A DNA stretch of 12,149 nucleotides from Rhodoferax sp. (GTDB lineage: Bacteria; Pseudomonadota; Gammaproteobacteria; Burkholderiales; Burkholderiaceae_C). The first letter of the stretch is position 1; the number at the start of each line of letters is the position of its first letter. This document shows, piece by piece, positions 1 through 6,809 of this stretch. The stretch is taken from NCBI GenBank assembly GCA_030833685.1, contig JAURGS010000052.1, positions 1 through 12,149 on the forward strand, written 5' to 3'. The notes under the pieces were generated by a model. It saw only the letters and a program-made list of their open reading frames with translations. It was not told where the DNA came from and did not search any database. Both the position numbers and the translations under genes were made by a program.

Positions 1-71
1 TGTTGCGCCAGTTTGCTGCTGACCATGCTTACAAGATGGCCGATGCCATGATGAAAGCGAGGGGCGTATGA
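1..71 (+). CDS. 3' end of an unidentified upstream gene (partial)
   Basis: Reading from base 3, the frame stays open through 22 codons and stops with TGA at 69-71; the last residues read FAADHAYKMADAMMKARGV. The stop overlaps the next gene's start in an ATGA arrangement (68-71), the usual sign of translational coupling in a phage operon. The other two forward frames hit stops early. The tail is alanine- and methionine-rich and probably helical. It is too short to assign a function; belonging to the same replication operon is inferred from the overlap. Confidence 0.6.
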   Translation, partial: LRQFAADHAYKMADAMMKARGV

Positions 72-1195
72 ACCACAGCACTATCGTCGGCGGTAGCACC
101 GCCAAGAGGGTAATCAATTGCCCTGGCTCTGTGGCCCTAGTTGCCAAGATGCCACCCAAGCCTTCCAGCAAATACGCTGACGAGGGCACGCTTTTGCATA
201 ACGTCATCGCTGAGATCGTGATGTCCGGCCTGCCGCCAGAGCATTACCTTGGCACCAAATACGAAGACCAAGTGCTGACCCAAGAACTGATTGACAACAA
301 GCTAAAGCCCGCGCTGGCGGCGCTGGACGAGATCGACCCCAAGCAGGAGATGGAAATTGAGGCCGAGACAAGCGTTAATTTTGGCGACCTACTGCCTGGT
401 GTGTTTGGCTCAACTGATCTTATCGGTCGCATTGGTAATCGTGCTGTTGTGTTGGATTGGAAATTTGGCGATGGTGTCGCTGTTGAAGTCGAAGAGAATA
501 TGCAATTGATGTTCTACGCGGCAGCCGCCATGCGTACCGATGCAGCCAAGTGGGCCTTTGAGGGTGTGACCGAGATTGAGATGGTCATCGTGCAGCCGCC
601 TGCTGTTAAGCGTTGGGTGACCACACCCAAGCGCATTGCGGAGTTTGAGTTGCAGTTGGTGCAGGCCGTCAAGATGAGCGAGAAGAAGACCGCCCCGCTG
701 CGCTCTGGCGACCACTGCCGTTGGTGCGCCGCCAAGCCGGTGTGCCCGCAGATGACCGGCGCAGTCGAGCGGGCCTTGCAGACCACCATCGACAACCTAG
801 ACCCACCGACCATTGCCACCTATCTCAAAAACGCTGATATGCTGGAGCAGTGGATCACCGATCTGCGGGCTTTGGCGCTCCAGTTGCTGGAGTCTGGGGC
901 CAAGCTGCCTGATTACAAACTGGTCGCCAAGCGGGCGATCCGTTCATGGACTGACGAGGACAAGGCCAAAGTCGCCCTGTTCGCGTTCGGTCTTACCGAA
1001 TCTGAGGTGTTGGAGACTTCCGTGATCTCTCCGGCCAAAGCTGAGAAGGCGCTCAAAAAGCGCAAGCAGGCTTTGCCGGACGGTCTGGTGGTCGCCATCA
1101 GTTCAGGTAACACTTTGGCAAGCGCGGATGACCCGCGCCCCGAAGTGATGCTTCTGGGCAAGCAATTAACCGTTGCCCTTTCTAAACTTCAATAA
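68..1195 (+). CDS. DUF2800-like PD-(D/E)XK nuclease with Cas4/AddB-type cysteine cluster
   Basis: Predicted 375-aa RecB-family nuclease acting in phage DNA replication or recombination. Visible motifs, in order: Cys18 in VINCPGS, His44 in LLHNVIAE, Asp117 in GSTDLIG, Asp130 and Lys132 in VVLDWKFG (the D...D-x-K core), and Gln146/Tyr150 in QLMFY (QxxxY). Three more cysteines follow at 217, 220 and 226 (CRWCAAKPVC). One N-terminal cysteine plus a C-terminal trio is the arrangement that holds a [4Fe-4S] cluster in Cas4 and AddB, so the same is inferred here. Phage proteins of this length and motif order are usually annotated DUF2800. It starts at ATG 68, overlapping the previous stop, and is followed 10 nt later by the 207-aa gene. 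The family assignment is good; the exact substrate (exonuclease or end processing) is not shown by sequence. Confidence 0.85.
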   Translation: MNHSTIVGGSTAKRVINCPGSVALVAKMPPKPSSKYADEGTLLHNVIAEIVMSGLPPEHYLGTKYEDQVLTQELIDNKLKPALAALDEIDPKQEMEIEAETSVNFGDLLPGVFGSTDLIGRIGNRAVVLDWKFGDGVAVEVEENMQLMFYAAAAMRTDAAKWAFEGVTEIEMVIVQPPAVKRWVTTPKRIAEFELQLVQAVKMSEKKTAPLRSGDHCRWCAAKPVCPQMTGAVERALQTTIDNLDPPTIATYLKNADMLEQWITDLRALALQLLESGAKLPDYKLVAKRAIRSWTDEDKAKVALFAFGLTESEVLETSVISPAKAEKALKKRKQALPDGLVVAISSGNTLASADDPRPEVMLLGKQLTVALSKLQ

Positions 1196-1199
1196 AGGA
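1194..1199 (+). promoter_or_regulatory. Ribosome binding site that sets the start of the 207-aa gene
   Basis: AAAGGA lies 6 nt before ATG 1206 and overlaps the stop codon of the nuclease gene. It favours ATG 1206 over the in-frame upstream ATG at 1173, which has no Shine-Dalgarno match and would overlap the nuclease gene by 23 nt. Confidence 0.7.
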
Positions 1200-1205
1200 A
1201 CAGAA

Positions 1206-1829
1206 ATGTCCAATCTAGTAGCGTTCTCCCAAGCGGGCTTGCCCGCAGTTTCTACCCTCGCATCGTCCCTGCGGGCTATCCAATCCGATGTCGGCCCAGC
1301 CGGTACGGTCATCCTGAAAATGGACAAGACCGGCCATTGGGTGTTTGGTGCAGACCAAACCGAAATCGAAGAGGACAGCACCTGGGCGGTCAACCCCTTC
1401 AGCTTTGTCCACGGCTTTATTGCTTGGGGTGATGGTGAGGTGTTGGGCGAGAAGATGGTGCCCGTGTCCCAACCTTTGCCGGACTTGGATGGCGCACCCC
1501 CAGCCGCCAAAAAGGGTTGGGAAACTCAAGTTGGTATAAGTTTGAAATGCCTGACGGGCGAAGACAAGGGCATGGAAGCGCGCTTCACGACCACCTCGGT
1601 GGGCGGTAAGAAAGCGGTTCAGGCCATTGCGATTGCCTTGGCAGATCAGGTCGAGAAAGACCAGACCAAACCAGTGCCAGTGGTGCGCCTCAAAAAGGAG
1701 CATTACCAGCACAAGTCGTATGGCCGGATTTTCACCCCGGTGTTCGATGTCGTGGAATGGTTGACTCTTGATGGTGAGGCTGAGAAGGAAGCCCCCGCAC
1801 CAAGTCGTCGTCGTCGCGTAGCGGCCTAA
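1206..1829 (+). CDS. Conserved phage replication-module protein of unknown function (possible ssDNA-binding)
   Basis: 207-aa protein with no motif I can tie to a known activity. The sequence looks like a compact mixed beta/alpha fold: an N-terminal segment, WAVNPFSFVHGFIAWG around residues 60-75, a central GWETQVGISLKC, and a beta-rich C-terminal half ending with a low-complexity tail APSRRRRVAA encoded partly by CGT repeats (about 1804-1817). It sits between a Cas4-like nuclease and the DNA polymerase, a slot often filled by single-strand binding or annealing proteins, so that role is a reasonable guess. Against a classical SSB, the tail is basic rather than acidic. The start at ATG 1206 is chosen from the strong Shine-Dalgarno just upstream. 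Coding is well supported by codon pattern and operon spacing. Confidence 0.85.
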   Translation: MSNLVAFSQAGLPAVSTLASSLRAIQSDVGPAGTVILKMDKTGHWVFGADQTEIEEDSTWAVNPFSFVHGFIAWGDGEVLGEKMVPVSQPLPDLDGAPPAAKKGWETQVGISLKCLTGEDKGMEARFTTTSVGGKKAVQAIAIALADQVEKDQTKPVPVVRLKKEHYQHKSYGRIFTPVFDVVEWLTLDGEAEKEAPAPSRRRRVAA

Positions 1830-2042
1830 CAATCAGGTGGTTCGGCCCGACGCATCGGGACGGCAAATATACGGTCGGATACTCAGTTAGAAAAAGTAGC
1901 GGGATTTCAGCTTGAAATAGCGACGCATCTGGCACCAAGGTGCGTGGTATATCGGGCAGTGCGATATACAAAATTGCGGAATGACTAATTTGAGTAGAAA
2001 TGCTGACAGGAAAGTAATCAATCTTTCAACCACCACCTTCTT
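1830..2042 (+). other. Structured 213-nt gap before the DNA polymerase gene
   Basis: No convincing protein gene. It holds a series of short inverted repeats: CCCGA/TCGGG at 1846-1850 and 1855-1859 (4-nt loop); ATTTCA/TGAAAT at 1904-1909 and 1913-1918 (3-nt loop); an 8-bp stem at 1923-1930 and 1938-1945 with one G-U pair and loop GGCACCA; and a perfect 8-bp stem GTATATCG/CGATATAC at 1947-1954 and 1962-1969 with loop GGCAGTG. The 9-mer CGACGCATC occurs twice (1848-1856 and 1921-1929). This could be a structured 5' leader, an operator/origin region, or a small RNA. None of the stems has a following T-run, so they do not look like terminators. No clear sigma70 promoter was found. Confidence 0.5.
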
Positions 2043-2046
2043 ATGA
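1981..2046 (+). CDS. Possible 21-codon leader ORF coupled to the polymerase start
   Basis: ATG at 1981 opens a 21-codon frame (begins MTNLSRNADRK, ends STTTFL) whose TGA at 2044-2046 overlaps the polymerase ATG at 2043 as ATGA. The polymerase start itself has no Shine-Dalgarno sequence, so coupling from an upstream ORF would give it a way to be translated. Against it: the leader has only a weak CGGA motif immediately before its own ATG, and a short open frame can occur by chance. Confidence 0.3.
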   Translation: MTNLSRNADRKVINLSTTTFL

Positions 2047-3947
2047 CACTTTGGATTGACTTTGAAACCCGTAGCGCCTGCGACCTAAAAGTCGCGGGCG
2101 TTTACAACTACGCCCAGCACGGCAGCACCGAAGTGCTGTGTATGTCTTACGCCTTCGATGACGAGGACGTGCAGACCTGGTTGCCCGGCCAGCCGTTCCC
2201 CGACATAACCGGCCAGATGATCTACGCCCACAACGCCGCCTTCGAGCGCTTGATTTTTTGGTATGTCTTGCAGCTAGACATCCTGCTGGAGCAGTTCGTC
2301 TGCACCGCAGCGCAGGCCCGCGCCAACTGCGCGCCTGGTTCGCTGGAGGACGTGGGGCGCTTCGCTGGCGCGTCCATGAAGAAAGACCACCGTGGTGCCC
2401 AGCTAATCCGCAAGATGAGCGTGCCGCCTTACGAGGAGTCGCCTGAGTTAACCGCCGAGATGGTGGCCTACTGCGAACAGGACGTGCGGGCCATGCGCGC
2501 CATCAGCAAGGCCATGCGGCCATTGTCTGCACAAGAACTACAAGACTACCACGTCAACGAGCGTATCAACGATAGAGGCGTCCTGGTCGATGTGCCCCTG
2601 TGTCAGGCTGCGGTCAAGTACGCCAGCGCTGAGTTGGCCGAGATTCAAGAGATTGTGGCCGAGGTCACGGGCGGCGAGATCACCAGCGTGCGCTCGCCCA
2701 AGATGCGCGCATGGGTGTACGAGCGCTTGGACGACGAGGCCAAGAAGTTGATGCACAAGGACGACAAGGTTAGCATCGACAAGACCATACGATTTAACTT
2801 ACTTAACTGTGATGGAGTGCCACCCGATGTTCAAGAAGTCATCCAATGCGCCGACGACCTATGGGCGTCGTCGGTTGCGAAGTTCAGCCGCCTTGCACAG
2901 CTATCAGATGAAGAGGATCGAAGAGTTCGCGGAGCATTTGTGTTTGCAGGGGGTTCCGCGACAGGCCGTGCATCAAGTTATGGCGCTCAAGTCCACAACT
3001 TCACCCGAAAATGTGCTGCGGCTCCTGAAGACGTGCGCCTTGCGATGGTACGCGGACACGCAATTGTTCCAAAATTTGGAAAACGAGTCACCGATGTCCT
3101 CAAAGGAATGCTCCGTCCTGCACTGATACCTAGTAAGGGTAAATACCTAGTCGTTGCCGATTGGTCGGCCATTGAGGCTAGGGTAAACCCTTGGTTGTCT
3201 GGCAAGGGCGAGGACAAGCTGGCGATCTTTGCGTCCGGCGAGGACGTGTACAAGGTCAACGCCGCAGCGACGTTTCGTGTGAGCGTGAGCCGCGTCACCA
3301 AAGAACAGCGCCAGATTGGCAAGGTGCAGGAGTTAGCCTGCGGCTTTGCCGGTGGCGTCGGTGCCTTCGCCGCGATGGGCCGCGCCTATGGCGTGGTCTT
3401 GCATGAGTCCGATGCGCGGCGCATGGTTGATGCTTGGCGTAGGGCAAACCCTTGGTCCGTTCCCTACTGGCAAGACCTAGAATCAGCGTACACCCGCGCC
3501 ATGCGAAATAAGAACAAAGAGTTCAGCGCTGGACGGGTGACCTATATGTTCGACGGCCTGCACCTGTGGTATGTGCTGCCCTCTGGACGCATCCTGTGCT
3601 ACCCCTATGCCCGATTGGAATCCGAAGGTGTGACTTACGCCAAAGCTGCATGGAAACCCGCCGCTGATGCCAAGGAGTGGCCGCGCGCCCGTCTGTGGAA
3701 GGGCTTGGCCTGCGAGAACATCACGCAGGCCGTGGCTAATGACTTGCTGCGCCATTCATGTCGTCAATTGGACGCTGAAGGGGCTGAAATTATTCTTACT
3801 GTACATGACGAAATTGTTTTGGACACCGACCGGCCAGAAGAAATGGCTGTGCGGCTCAAAGAAGTCATGTGTACCCCGCCCGACTGGGCTAAGGGTTTAC
3901 CCCTAGACGCTGAAGTTGAAGTTATGACTCGTTATGGAAAGGGCTAA
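2043..3947 (+). CDS. Family A DNA polymerase with 3'-5' exonuclease domain (phage type)
   Basis: 634-aa replicative polymerase. The N-terminal DEDD exonuclease shows WIDFET (Asp6, Glu8), AHNAAFER (residues 62-69, the Exo II region, with Glu68 at the usual Asp position) and YCEQD (Tyr143, Asp147). The polymerase part shows ATGRASS at 306-312, motif A as VADWSAIEAR (Asp373, Glu378), motif B as RQIGKVQELACGFAG (Arg423, Lys427), and motif C as LTVHDEIVL (His588, Asp589, Glu590). All catalytic positions of a family A enzyme appear present; there is no 5'-3' nuclease domain, as usual for phage versions. Start: the frame is closed by a TGA at 2004-2006 and ATG 2043 is the first start codon after it, but no Shine-Dalgarno is visible. 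A segment at about 2770-3125 has AT-richer codons than both flanks. The 3' end leads straight into the primase-helicase gene. Confidence 0.95.
   Translation: MTLWIDFETRSACDLKVAGVYNYAQHGSTEVLCMSYAFDDEDVQTWLPGQPFPDITGQMIYAHNAAFERLIFWYVLQLDILLEQFVCTAAQARANCAPGSLEDVGRFAGASMKKDHRGAQLIRKMSVPPYEESPELTAEMVAYCEQDVRAMRAISKAMRPLSAQELQDYHVNERINDRGVLVDVPLCQAAVKYASAELAEIQEIVAEVTGGEITSVRSPKMRAWVYERLDDEAKKLMHKDDKVSIDKTIRFNLLNCDGVPPDVQEVIQCADDLWASSVAKFSRLAQLSDEEDRRVRGAFVFAGGSATGRASSYGAQVHNFTRKCAAAPEDVRLAMVRGHAIVPKFGKRVTDVLKGMLRPALIPSKGKYLVVADWSAIEARVNPWLSGKGEDKLAIFASGEDVYKVNAAATFRVSVSRVTKEQRQIGKVQELACGFAGGVGAFAAMGRAYGVVLHESDARRMVDAWRRANPWSVPYWQDLESAYTRAMRNKNKEFSAGRVTYMFDGLHLWYVLPSGRILCYPYARLESEGVTYAKAAWKPAADAKEWPRARLWKGLACENITQAVANDLLRHSCRQLDAEGAEIILTVHDEIVLDTDRPEEMAVRLKEVMCTPPDWAKGLPLDAEVEVMTRYGKG
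3936..3943 (+). promoter_or_regulatory. Ribosome binding site deciding the primase-helicase start
   Basis: GGAAAGGG ends 5 nt before ATG 3949. It supports ATG 3949, just past the polymerase stop, rather than the in-frame ATG 3934, which would overlap the polymerase and place this motif inside the coding region. Confidence 0.65.
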
Positions 3948-3948
3948 T

Positions 3949-6237
3949 ATGTCTGTAAATTTTTTAAGCTACTTGGAAGAGATCGCCCCTGAGGGTGAGG
4001 TTATTTTGTTCGTGCGGCAAAAGCCCATCTTAAAAGATGGCGAGACCCAATATCATGCGGACGGCGCAATCAAGTGCGCGTGGCCTGCGTTCCTGCCTAA
4101 GAAATGGAAAGCCGATCAGGCGTGGTACTGCAACACCGGCTGCTTCATCATCGACCGATTCGACGAGGGCAGACCCGCAGCCAAGGCCGACGCCTGCGAG
4201 CGTGTGGCGTTCTTGGTGCTGGATGACGTGGGCACGAAGGCCAAGGTGCCGCCCATCGACCCGACGTGGATCATGGAGACATCACCCAACAACTACCAGT
4301 ACGGCTACACCTTCGCCCTTGACGACCAGCCCATGAAGGGCGAGTTCAGCGCGGCCATTGTCGCCATCGCCGAAGCAGGCTACACCGACGGCGGGGCGAT
4401 CAATCCCGTGCGTAACTTTAGACTGCCTGGTTCGATTAACCTAAAGCCTGGGCGTGACCGCTTTGAATCGCGTTTGATCGAGTTCCACTCCGAACGTGAG
4501 TTCTCTTTGGCCGAGATATGCGAGGCGCTAGGGGTTATCCCAAACCCCGCCGACACCGCCACCATACGCCCGATCCGGCTCACAGACGATGGCGGCGACG
4601 ATGTGCTGGCGTGGACCGCAGCGCGTGGCGACTTGCTAGAGAAGGGCAATTCGAGCGGCTGGTGGGGCGTCGTGTGCCCCAACAGTGGCGAGCATAGCGA
4701 CGGCAACCCGATGGGGCGCTATCACCCCGTCAACCGCGCCTACTGCTGCCTGCATGAGCATTGTTCGGAGTGGGATAGCGTGGCCTACCTTGCGTGGGTT
4801 GAAGAGCAGGGCGGGCCAAAGCGCTCCCACGGCCTGCGCGATGAGTTACTCGCCGCCGTGATGGAAGACACCCTCGCCAAGCTATCCCCGACGCCCTCAT
4901 ACCCAGACGAGGCCGCAGCAGTAATCGCAGAGGTGGAGCGCAAAGAGTTGGGCCGCGTGGAGATGTCCGGTTGGTTTGAGCGCTTTGCGTATATACAGGA
5001 TGATGACGCCTACTTTGATATGCAAGACCGGCGCGAACTGATGCGTAAGACCTTCAACGCCATGTTTCGGCACATACACTGCCGCTCGCGCCACGGCAAC
5101 AAGCCCAAGGTCGAGGCGTCCTTTTCGTTTGACGAGTACCGCCAAGAGAAGGGCGCACGCGCCCTGGTCGGTATTACCTACGCCGCAGGCGAGTCCGTCT
5201 TGGTCGCCCGTGAGGGCCTGGTCTACGGCAACCGCTGGCGCGACGCCCGCCCGCAGCCGGTGGCCGCTGACGTGTCCGCGTGGCTGCGCCATGTCGAACG
5301 CATGGTGCCAATTGAATTCGAGCGTGAGCATCTTTTAAACGCCCTAGCGCACAAGGTGCAATTCCCCAGCCACAAGATCAATCACGCCATCCTATTGGGC
5401 GGCAATCACGGCAGCGGCAAAGATACCCTCTTTGCGCCGTTCTTTTGGGCCATAGGCGGCAAGGCCAAGGCCAATTGTTCGTTGGTCAAAAATGAAGACC
5501 TTAGTTCGCAGTGGGGCTACGCCCTTGAGTGCGAGGTGATGGAGATAGCCGAGTTGCGCCAAGCAGAGGCCAAAGACCGGCGCGCGCTGGAGAATACCTT
5601 GAAGCCCATCATCGCCGCGCCCCCTGAGTTGCTGATGGTCAATCGCAAGGGCTTGCACCCCTACTATGCGCTCAATCGCGTGTTCGTGGTCGCATTCTCC
5701 AATGAGCGCGTGGCGATCAGTCTCCCCAGCGAAGACCGGCGCTGGTTTGTCCTATGGTCAGAGGCCGGTAAGTTGCCCGAATCAGACGCGGTCGCCCTTT
5801 GGAATTGGTACGAGAATCGGGGCGGCTTTGCAGCCGTGGCGGCTTACCTACACTCGCGTGACGTGAGCGCGTGGAACCCCAACGCAGCGCCCCCAATGAC
5901 TGAGGCCAAGGCCATCATGGTTGAACATGGCATGAGCGGCGCGGAATCGTTCCTAGTTAACCTGATCAAAGCCCGCCAGCGTGGCTTTGCGTCCGGCGTC
6001 GTAGGCGCGCCTTTCTATGCGATTTGTGATGAGTTGCAGCTATACGCCCCCGCAGGGATCAAGATAGTCCCTCCGGCCCTGCTACACGCCCTCAAGGAAG
6101 CGGGCTGGGTTGATATGGGCCGCCTTGCATCCCGTGAGTTCCAAACTAAGAAGCACATTTTCTGCGCGCCTGAGTTAGCGAAAAGCAATAAATCAGACTT
6201 GCGCCGGACAATAGAAAAGGCCCCCGAAGGGGCCTAG
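3949..6237 (+). CDS. Primase-helicase: RepB/AEP-like primase, zinc-binding motif, D5-type SF3-like helicase
   Basis: 762-aa replication protein expected to prime and unwind DNA at the fork. The N-terminal third resembles RepB/archaeo-eukaryotic-type phage primases: AFLVLDDVGTK (about 87-97, two acidic metal-ligand candidates) and RNFRLPGSINLKPG (about 155-168). A cysteine/histidine cluster follows: Cys243, His249, Cys266/267, His269 and Cys272, which looks like a zinc ribbon. The C-terminal half carries a Walker A loop GGNHGSGKDT (about 484-493), an acidic stretch CEVMEIAE in the Walker B position (about 528-535), and a conserved VAFSNERVAISLPSEDRRW block (about 581-599) typical of D5-like phage helicases. 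It starts 1 nt after the polymerase stop. The 3' end overlaps a minus-strand terminator and the last codons of a minus-strand peptide gene. Domain identity is strong; the precise family name is from motif recall. Confidence 0.9.
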   Translation: MSVNFLSYLEEIAPEGEVILFVRQKPILKDGETQYHADGAIKCAWPAFLPKKWKADQAWYCNTGCFIIDRFDEGRPAAKADACERVAFLVLDDVGTKAKVPPIDPTWIMETSPNNYQYGYTFALDDQPMKGEFSAAIVAIAEAGYTDGGAINPVRNFRLPGSINLKPGRDRFESRLIEFHSEREFSLAEICEALGVIPNPADTATIRPIRLTDDGGDDVLAWTAARGDLLEKGNSSGWWGVVCPNSGEHSDGNPMGRYHPVNRAYCCLHEHCSEWDSVAYLAWVEEQGGPKRSHGLRDELLAAVMEDTLAKLSPTPSYPDEAAAVIAEVERKELGRVEMSGWFERFAYIQDDDAYFDMQDRRELMRKTFNAMFRHIHCRSRHGNKPKVEASFSFDEYRQEKGARALVGITYAAGESVLVAREGLVYGNRWRDARPQPVAADVSAWLRHVERMVPIEFEREHLLNALAHKVQFPSHKINHAILLGGNHGSGKDTLFAPFFWAIGGKAKANCSLVKNEDLSSQWGYALECEVMEIAELRQAEAKDRRALENTLKPIIAAPPELLMVNRKGLHPYYALNRVFVVAFSNERVAISLPSEDRRWFVLWSEAGKLPESDAVALWNWYENRGGFAAVAAYLHSRDVSAWNPNAAPPMTEAKAIMVEHGMSGAESFLVNLIKARQRGFASGVVGAPFYAICDELQLYAPAGIKIVPPALLHALKEAGWVDMGRLASREFQTKKHIFCAPELAKSNKSDLRRTIEKAPEGA
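6210..6235 (-). terminator. Rho-independent terminator of the minus-strand operon
   Basis: Read on the minus strand: AGGCCCC, then TTCG, then GGGGCCT, followed by TTTCTAT. This is a 7-bp GC-rich stem capped by the very stable C(UUCG)G tetraloop with a short U-tract. On the plus strand the same stem (6218-6224 and 6229-6235) has no T-run after it, so it should mainly stop leftward transcription from the small-gene operon. It lies inside the last codons of the primase-helicase gene. Confidence 0.85.
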
Positions 6238-6296
6238 TCTAGATCAAAGAGAATTGCTAGGATCGCGGCCACAAGGGCCGCAGCGATTATGAGCAT
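6234..6296 (-). CDS. 20-aa hydrophobic membrane-like peptide
   Basis: ATG at 6296-6294 opens a 21-codon frame encoding MLIIAAALVAAILAILFDLD. It is almost entirely aliphatic for about 16 residues and then has a short acidic tail, so it looks like a single membrane segment. Its start overlaps the end of the preceding 65-aa gene by 10 nt, and its stop lies at the base of the terminator stem, so it would be the last gene of the operon. The ribosome site is weak (ACGGG-like) and expression would rely on coupling. An alanine/valine/isoleucine frame can arise by chance in GC-rich DNA, and the plus-strand stem GCGGCC/GGCCGC at 6265-6281 contributes to the sequence, so confidence is modest. Confidence 0.4.
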   Translation of the reverse strand: MLIIAAALVAAILAILFDLD

Positions 6297-6484
6297 AAGG
6301 CCCGTTCGGCATCCGCGCGGGTCTTTTCGTTGTCGTCGTCTAAGAGCGCGCGCAGCACGTCTTCTAAGTGGTTTATCCGCAGGCGGCTGTCGTACAGTTC
6401 CGCGTTCGTCGCGTCAATTTGAGCGCAGTAATAACGAGTAGACGCGGCCAGCGCGTCAAGGGCCAATTTTTCGTTATCGTCCAT
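6287..6484 (-). CDS. 65-aa acidic, helical hypothetical protein
   Basis: Starts MDDNEKLALDALAAS; charged and strongly helical, with a probable coiled coil over about residues 22-48 (ATNAEL...LRINHLEDVLRALL). The pentapeptide DDNEK occurs twice, at residues 2-6 and 50-54. I do not recognise a family. Start choice: GGAG (plus-strand 6493-6496) lies 8 nt before ATG 6484, and the ATG overlaps the stop of the 36-aa gene as TAATG; a longer frame to 6532 would run through that gene without a ribosome site. Next comes the 20-aa peptide, overlapping its 3' end. Confidence 0.7.
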   Translation of the reverse strand: MDDNEKLALDALAASTRYYCAQIDATNAELYDSRLRINHLEDVLRALLDDDNEKTRADAERALCS

Positions 6485-6594
6485 TACAGGTACTCCAAAA
6501 GTAAGACGGCCAGGGCAAGCCCGATAGCGCAAGCTAGGGCTATATCGGCCAAAGGGTAACGCTTGGGGTCTGGTTTATAGTGTTGCCGGTTCAT
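6484..6594 (-). CDS. 36-aa single-pass membrane-like peptide
   Basis: Encodes MNRQHYKPDPKRYPLADIAL followed by a continuous hydrophobic stretch (ALACAIGLALAVLLL, about residues 19-33) and a short EYL end. A basic, polar N-terminus followed by a hydrophobic helix fits a small inner-membrane protein with its N-terminus in the cytoplasm. Both ends are tightly locked in the operon: the ATG overlaps the previous stop as ATGA and the TAA overlaps the next start as TAATG. This double overlap supports a real gene despite the size. Function unknown; lysis or superinfection roles are possible but unsupported. Confidence 0.65.
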   Translation of the reverse strand: MNRQHYKPDPKRYPLADIALACAIGLALAVLLLEYL

Positions 6595-6809
6595 ACTAGC
6601 CCCAATTGATCGGCCAAAGCCGAATGATTGACGCGCAGCCAGCGCGCGAATTTGAGAGTTTGCGCGGCTTTGGCGTAGCTATTGGGCCACGCGCGAGAGG
6701 GCGCGCGTAGGTCGCTAAAGTAAGGCGCAATATCTTCTCGCGGGTACCAGCGCCCTCCATTGTCAGCGCGGCCAAGCGCGCGCAAATGCGCCCAAGATAG
6801 CGTTTTCAT
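6591..6809 (-). CDS. 72-aa hypothetical protein
   Basis: Begins MKTLSWAHLRALGRADNGGR and contains tryptophan/tyrosine-rich blocks (RWYPREDIAPYF, RAWPNSYAKAA) and a C-terminal KFARWLRVNHSALADQL. It is basic and probably all helical, with the look of a small nucleic-acid-associated protein, but I do not recognise a family. Its ATG overlaps the upstream gene's stop (ATGA, 6806-6809), and its own stop overlaps the ATG of the membrane peptide, so it is a coupled member of the operon. Confidence 0.75.
   Translation of the reverse strand: MKTLSWAHLRALGRADNGGRWYPREDIAPYFSDLRAPSRAWPNSYAKAAQTLKFARWLRVNHSALADQLGLV

Noticed and set aside
1904..1969. tRNA or known ribozyme in the hairpin cluster
   Set aside because: No acceptor stem, T-loop (GTTCRA in context) or hammerhead core could be assembled from the stems.
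1215..1971. Minus-strand frames opposite the 207-aa gene and the polymerase leader
   Set aside because: No ribosome sites, products look random, and they oppose a well-supported operon.
1830..1980. Decayed gene in the polymerase leader (one frame reads protein-like across a single TGA at 1913-1915)
   Set aside because: The two parts are short, no family is recognisable and the hairpins explain the sequence better; a broken gene cannot be excluded but is not supported.
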